A DNA stretch of 64,000 nt, from contig NC_088314.1 in the NCBI RefSeq assembly GCF_910592395.1, forward strand, positions 6,572,001 to 6,636,000, written 5' to 3'. Shown piece by piece: positions 58,701-64,000 of this stretch. The notes beneath the pieces were generated by a model. It saw only the letters and a program-made list of their open reading frames with translations. It was not told the DNA's origin and searched no databases. Position 1 is the stretch's first letter. Every line of letters starts with the position of its first letter. Source of the DNA: Lineus longissimus. Lineage: Eukaryota > Nemertea > Pilidiophora > Heteronemertea > Lineidae. The position numbers were made by a program, and so were the translations under genes.

Positions 58701-60922
58701 GATTCGTTACAACTGTTGGCCATTAGTCGTAATTAAAATGACACGGGGCTAATCACTGTTGCGCTAGCCTCCTCCCCTCGGGGACAACTAGGTAGTGATT
58801 AGCGCTAAGCGTTAACAAGATGTCGTGTCCTAATCTGCATATTTCCGCGCATCGAGGGTGACTGTTGACGAGACAACTCATCCGACCAGCTTCCGGCCGA
58901 AAGTTTATAAAGATGCTCACATGGCTTCTGTCAGTCATAAAATCAAATCACCAGGCGTGTGTGACGGCGCGCTTAAATATCTCGGCCACTTTTGGATACA
59001 AGTATACAGAATTATGCAGGCGTACCTTTATTCGCGTTTAACTGGACGACACTACCTATGTCCACCTGTGCCGCCAACTATAGGTATATTGTTATATTCA
59101 TTCTTTGATGTCTTCTTCTGTTGTAGTTGGGTTGTTGTGCAATCTCCGTGTTTTGACATTTGTCGACATGTTCTCATCAGGTGATGATTCAGCGTCGTTT
59201 TGACCGCAGACTATTTTTGTTGTGGAGGAAAAGAAAGTTCTTTGTAGTCGTTTCAGAATAGCATCTTGAGGTGTCTGTTTCTGCGTACAGAAATATGCGT
59301 TGTTTGTTTTGTTTGGCCAAATATGTTCGTCTGATGCGTTCCAAAATAATATGTGAATATCCGGAAATACATAGATGTGAATGGTTAGTCTTAGTGTAGT
59401 GGGAGTTACAATTATAACAAACACTTCCCGCGATATTTCCTGGCGTGAAAAGTGTGGTTGCAATTATCATCCTGTCCCTATATGGAAATTATACTTGGCA
59501 TTTCTTACAGCTTTCTTACTTTTTGGAGCATGTTGTGAGGTTTTGTTATAGGGTTTTTCTCATCAGACATGTTAGAGGTTCTGTATGTTGATAAAAATAT
59601 TTGACATGAAAAAGTTAAAATGACGGCATTACACCATACATATTTCCAGATGTTAAAAAAAATTGGATTCTGCACTTTATTAGCTGTCCATTTTGTCTCA
59701 TTTATTTGGTAAAAATGGTATGTCCTCATTGAACAGTCGAATTTCAAGTCTCTTACATACATATTGCATTGAGTCAGGAAAATAAACCATCTTTTAAATT
59801 TTCAGGATATGTTTCAGCTTATTTCAGAGTGCTCTGCCACAAAATGGGCCATTAGAATCTAATGTGAATTTTCATTTATGTTTTGCAGGTATGGACTCCA
59901 ACATCACACTTTGGCAGTTTCTGCTTGAACTCCTGCTCAGCAACCAGCACCAGCACATAATCCAATGGACGAACAACGAGGGCGAATTCAAACTCGTCAA
60001 CGCAGAGGAGGTAGCGAGACTTTGGGGTCTGCGTAAAAACAAGCATAATATGAACTATGACAAGCTCAGCCGAGCGCTACGTTATTACTATGACAAGAAT
60101 ATCATCAAGAAAGTCATGGGACAGAAATTTGTGTATAAATTTGTTTCATTTCCTGAAGTTGTTAAAACAGAGAACAAGGTGCCTTTCAAAGTTAAAATGG
60201 AATCTATGGCGACGGAGGGTATGTATAAGCTGCCTGGCTTTGTCACCTATAGACCGTATGAGACGACAGTTGATCCACCTTCACGACCCTCAAATCGACG
60301 CCACCAGACGCTGCAGTGGCATCACACTGTACCGGCTTCAGATGCTGGGAAGCCCATGATAAAGTGTGAGCCACTAGAGGAAGATGCTCGCCGCAGCCGC
60401 AGCCCGAGTCGCAGCCGCAGTCGCTCACCGACACCTCAGCGAGTATCACCGCTCACAACGTCAAGTTCAGGTATCAAGTCGGAGGCCTCGTCACCACCCG
60501 TATCATCAGCAGTGGTGACAACGGCGTCAAGTCGACCCAAACCGAATCCGTTGAATCTGTCAGTGTCGTCGTCTATTCCTCATCCTGCCATGCACGGATA
60601 CGTTCCGTCGCCTTTAATGAAAGTGCCGTTTACGACAGTGGGGACGCCGATAATCATCCCGAGCCCCGGGATCAGTGGACAGAGGACGCCGATGGTGCCG
60701 TTGCATTTCTGGAGCTCCCTAAGCCCGATCACGACGCTGAGTCCTAACCCGCGCTTCAGCGCGTCGACTCATTTCCAGTTTCCCACATACGTCCAAGGCC
60801 ATGTGGCGTTGTCACCAATGCCCGCTCTACAGCTGCCATTCCAAGCCTACGAAGATGTCTCAACGCCTGCAGCTTTCGTGACATCGCCACCGCCACCTGT
60901 TAAATCGATATCTGTACAATAG
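52731..60922 (+). CDS. ELK: ELK/TCF-subfamily ETS transcription factor with N-terminal extension
   Basis: Ternary-complex factors bind ETS sites, cooperate with SRF and respond to MAPK phosphorylation. Proposed coding parts: 52767-52776 (in exon 52731-52776), 55767-55871 and 59889-60922, giving 382 residues; from the internal ATG at 59891 it would be 343. The ETS domain begins [16 protein letters not shown] and contains [20 protein letters not shown] and [15 protein letters not shown], very close to ELK1/3/4. Then come IKCEP and IKSE (sumoylation-type), an RS-rich stretch, NPLNLSV (CtBP-type PxxLS), and a C-domain with [15 protein letters not shown] (MAPK Ser-Pro sites) and FQFP (ERK FxFP docking). 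A short [15 protein letters not shown] segment may be a diverged B-box. The whole ETS-to-C-terminus part is one exon, unlike vertebrate ELK genes. Confidence 0.93.
52777..55766 (+). other. ELK intron
   Basis: About 3.0 kb of AT-rich sequence. I see no convincing exon or mobile element. Confidence 0.45.
55767..55871 (+). CDS. ELK: ELK N-terminal Ser/Pro-rich exon
   Basis: A 105-nt exon between the acceptor TTCTCGTTTTAG and donor AAAG|GTGAGT. In the phase set by the previous exon it reads [20 protein letters not shown] and on to NYTCRSK, with no stop. It ends in phase 1 and joins G|GT ATG of the ETS exon, so the extension is in frame with MDSNITLW. Several Ser-Pro sites suggest phosphorylation (inference). 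Confidence 0.6.
55872..59888 (+). other. ELK intron before the ETS exon
   Basis: About 4.0 kb. It holds short open frames without homology. An alternative promoter for the shorter protein could lie here but nothing specific marks it. Confidence 0.4.
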
Positions 60923-62112
60923 ATGGCGTCTTGGTTGTTAGCATTTGTATTCTATGATATCCCAGTGGACTTGGTAACGAATACTCGCTTTATATCGTCT
61001 TGTTATATTTGAATCTTGGCTACTTGTGGTGCTATTGGAATATGTTGTGGACTTATGGCCACGCACCGAAATTATTCACGACTTCTGGTAAGTTAGCTAC
61101 AATTTGAAGGTGGACGCGTATTGTGGTTGTTTGTGGTTTTCGCCTTTGTTTGTGTTTCTTGAAATATCTTGAGTACCGATTTTAACATAGTGGGACCAGT
61201 TGGGGGCAATTGATAAAGTATGCACGCGTCAAAGAAATTGGACATGTCTTCTTTCGAGTTGGAGACTTTCAACACATTTTTTGCCTCGTCCAGCAACAAT
61301 GGGGTAGAGCATTCCATCTGAGGATAGTAGAGGGTGTAGTTGACTGCGTATATCACGTGCACACTTCATGAATTGTTCCAAACTGTGGTAGTTGTAGATT
61401 AAGTCACTGACAGACATAACCGATTCACTTCTTCGTAGATATTCAAAGCAGCCAAGAAATTATTACGCCTGGTTTTTACAATTTTTTTAGTTCATCATAT
61501 ATGCATAGGCGCCATTGAAGAGCTGCATGTATATGCCAAAGACTATTTATATTTTCATAATATTTCTATTTTTTGTTACCGGTAGTTGAAGTTCTTTTAA
61601 TCTGTAAAATTGTAAGTCTCTTTAACGACTGGAGTGCGGGTGTACTGTGACGTAAAGCACTTTCATTGCTTCTTTTCAAAGCCGCCGTTCTTGATTACGA
61701 AAATCACAAAATAGGCTGAAAAATTTGGCTAAGCGAATTCCCTGTGGATTTATCTGTCTACCTGCCCGGCGGTAGATCAAGAGGGGCGGGTAGCAGTACA
61801 GACCACCACTTCATGTCATGACCAACATTGTCTAAGGCCAAGAGGGTAAAGGTATGATAGCAGCGGACCCACAGCTATATTTTTTCAGGCTTCAGTGATT
61901 TATTGAGATGATTTAAAGCCTGTCTTTAACTAAAAGACGTAGGACTACAGTCTACCTAAGTACACATTTACTCTAGTCCTTATAAAGGGAGGGGGGGGGG
62001 GCAGATTTGTACGAACAATGCTACCAGAGAATATTAATGAATTGATCCATTTAAAGACTTACTTATAAGTAGGCCTTGAAATGTTTGTGCTTGTGTTATA
62101 CTCAACATGTTC

Positions 62113-62118
62113 AATAAA
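62113..62118 (+). terminator. Candidate ELK poly(A) signal
   Basis: AATAAA about 1.19 kb after the ELK stop at 60922, preceded by ordinary AT-rich 3' UTR-like sequence with a G homopolymer near 61990. Confidence 0.45.
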
Positions 62119-62129
62119 TCTTGTATGTA

Positions 62130-64000
62130 TTTTACATACCAATTATTTTTGTAAAAATGTCAATAGAGGCTGAGTAGGCGTTGTCATGGTGATAAGGGAA
62201 TATGCCAAAACTATTTGATGCAATTTCTTCTGTATTCTTGAGTTATGCGGTAATGGTCACATCCGATTGCGCATCAGATATCAGAAATACGGATGCGTAC
62301 CGGCACTTTCTCCATTAGATGCTGCTTAACGGAGGACGAAGGCAACTATACTCCATTTCACGAAAAAAATGGCAGTCTGATTTTTGGTGATTTCACACAG
62401 ATAATGAAATATTTGAACAAAATGTTTTAACCTGTCGGAAACTTCGAGATCAAAGGTGTCTAGAAAGATTGCCTTTGCCCTAATCAGACAAAGCATGTCC
62501 AAGAACAAGCCGTTTCAAGCGAAATACTAAAAAAAATCCAAACCTGAGTTCATCGCTACAATTTACTTCTTGGGATTGGAATTGTATCTGCATCAAATAG
62601 TTTGGGCATAGACTTTTCCTTGACTTTTGATGTAAGAATGTGTGAGGATATTACATTGGCTTTAGGGATTTCTAACAATTGTAGCTGGCTGCCATGTTGT
62701 GTCCCAAGATAGTGTGTTGGCGTGAGATAAATGAACAAAATGCATATAATCTTCTATGAAGGCACGAGTCCATATTTGATGTTTTATGTGGTCTTTGGTT
62801 CAAGATGATAGAACGTTCCCAAAACATCAACAAATACTAGCCAAAGACACTTTGTGTGCTATAATTATTGTTTTGTTGCATATTTTATCAGTCAGGAAGG
62901 GGATGGATTTCCATACCGCCCCATGAATGAGACAGTATTTCTGTATTATGGAAGTGCTACATATGGAACTCCATCTCCTTCCAGACTGTTCATTCAGGCC
63001 ACTTGTGGGTCCATTGCTTGTATATATTTTGGTGTAGATAATTGTTCATGCAGTTTCTTTGGTGAAAATAAGGTTCAGTTGGTATGGTATTGTTACTAGT
63101 GGAGTTGTAGTCCTTGATGATGAATTATATGCCATAGATTTTGTACGTAGGGACTATGCAGCTGTTTTACCTGCAGACGAGAGATAATTTGGTCACAAAC
63201 TGCAGCAATTATTATTGCAGATTGCAGTGACAAAAATCACTCGTTTGTGCAACGCCTTATAGTTGCCATAGTGCTAGCTGTGAGTTCTTATGTGAACACT
63301 TTTGTAGTTTGTACAGTTTTTCATCTCTGGTAAATTTTCACTTTCATAACAGTACTGTAACCTAATCCATCTAATGCAAGTCTCAACAATTCTTCACCCT
63401 GACCTGTATATGACCCTTGTCTTTTAAGGCTTGAGAAAAAAGAGTTGTGTAGTGTAAATTGGGAAAAAAACATGTATCAAGGTAGCCTTGACTCGTGCTT
63501 GATCTAGTTGAAATGATGACGATTTTCGTTTAACCTTTCTTATTATAACCTGCATTAGAATGTACAGCACCCATTTCTAATTATCCGACTTACAATTACA
63601 TTTACCTTTCACCGACTGTAGATATCGTTAACACAACTTTGTACGTGCGTCATAATCCAATTCGACATTTGACCTTTGTAATTTTACTCTCTAGATGTAC
63701 CACACTCTTTCAAATCACCAACGTCGACATCATGACACATGAGCTTCTAGTTTTGCGATGAAATTGGTTAAGCTGTTTATGCCCTGAGTGCACACACACG
63801 CAAGTAGTCAGTTAAAGAAAGTGTTTCTTGAGAAGATGTGGGGCTTGCATTACGTATAGTAGCGAACCGTGTTCCTGTTCTTTAATAATATTGAGTTAAG
63901 AGAGCTGAGCGTCAAGTAGGACATTATTAGCTCTATAAACAATACTGGGCAATTGTAATATAAGTAGGAGGAAACCTACGATGTCGAAGGTGTCACCCCC
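62130..64000. other. Sequence beyond ELK, no gene seen
   Basis: AT-rich, with only short open frames (for example 62854-63099) lacking recognisable motifs or splice support. The window ends before another gene is recognisable. Confidence 0.45.

Noticed and set aside
62854-63099. 81-residue open frame beyond ELK
   Set aside because: No homology recognised and no good splice signals; treated as chance.

Overview
This is nuclear DNA from an intron-rich, AT-rich animal genome. GT-AG introns, UTRs, AATAAA signals, tRNA-derived SINEs, TTAA-flanked MITE-like repeats and minisatellites are all visible, and there are no operons or bacterial signals. The gene set (NR2C nuclear receptor, TBK1/IKK-epsilon kinase, copine, ALG10, ELK-type ETS factor) together with the repeat types fits an invertebrate bilaterian, probably marine (lophotrochozoan or invertebrate deuterostome). 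The sequence alone does not settle the phylum.

Layout. (1) About 1-6444, plus strand: an NR2C (TR2/TR4) orphan nuclear receptor lacking its most 5' exons, with ten visible coding exons from the DNA-binding domain to the stop. (2) 6445-11052: 3' flank with a MITE and a minisatellite. (3) 11053-19153, minus strand: a complete TBK1/IKK-epsilon homologue with 18 coding exons. (4) 19154-20471: a shared divergent promoter with a dense cluster of bZIP-type motifs. (5) 20472-29774, plus strand: a complete copine with 19 constitutive coding exons plus one candidate 21-nt microexon. (6) 32024-34687, minus strand: a complete three-exon ALG10 glucosyltransferase, convergent with copine. (7) About 34.7-40.6 kb: a repeat-rich block with a SINE, two tandem arrays, a foldback element and a 20-nt direct repeat at its two edges. 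(8) About 40.9-62.1 kb, plus strand: an ELK/TCF-type ETS factor. Its ETS domain and transactivation domain lie in one large exon, and two small upstream exons join it in frame to give an N-terminal extension.

Every internal splice junction was phase-checked by hand. NR2C (visible part), TBK1, copine and ALG10 each read through without a stop; TBK1 exon 12 is the one junction with two workable solutions. The genes have unrelated functions: transcription, innate-immune kinase signalling, Ca2+/membrane binding, N-glycan donor assembly, and MAPK-responsive transcription. Their human relatives are nevertheless concentrated on chromosome 12 and its ohnologous regions, so the window looks like a preserved piece of an ancestral bilaterian linkage group. 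The most notable observations are that synteny, a duplicated cassette exon in NR2C, the N-terminally extended ELK, the copine microexon, the bZIP-rich bidirectional promoter and the foldback element near 38.4 kb. I found no clearly new enzyme system.
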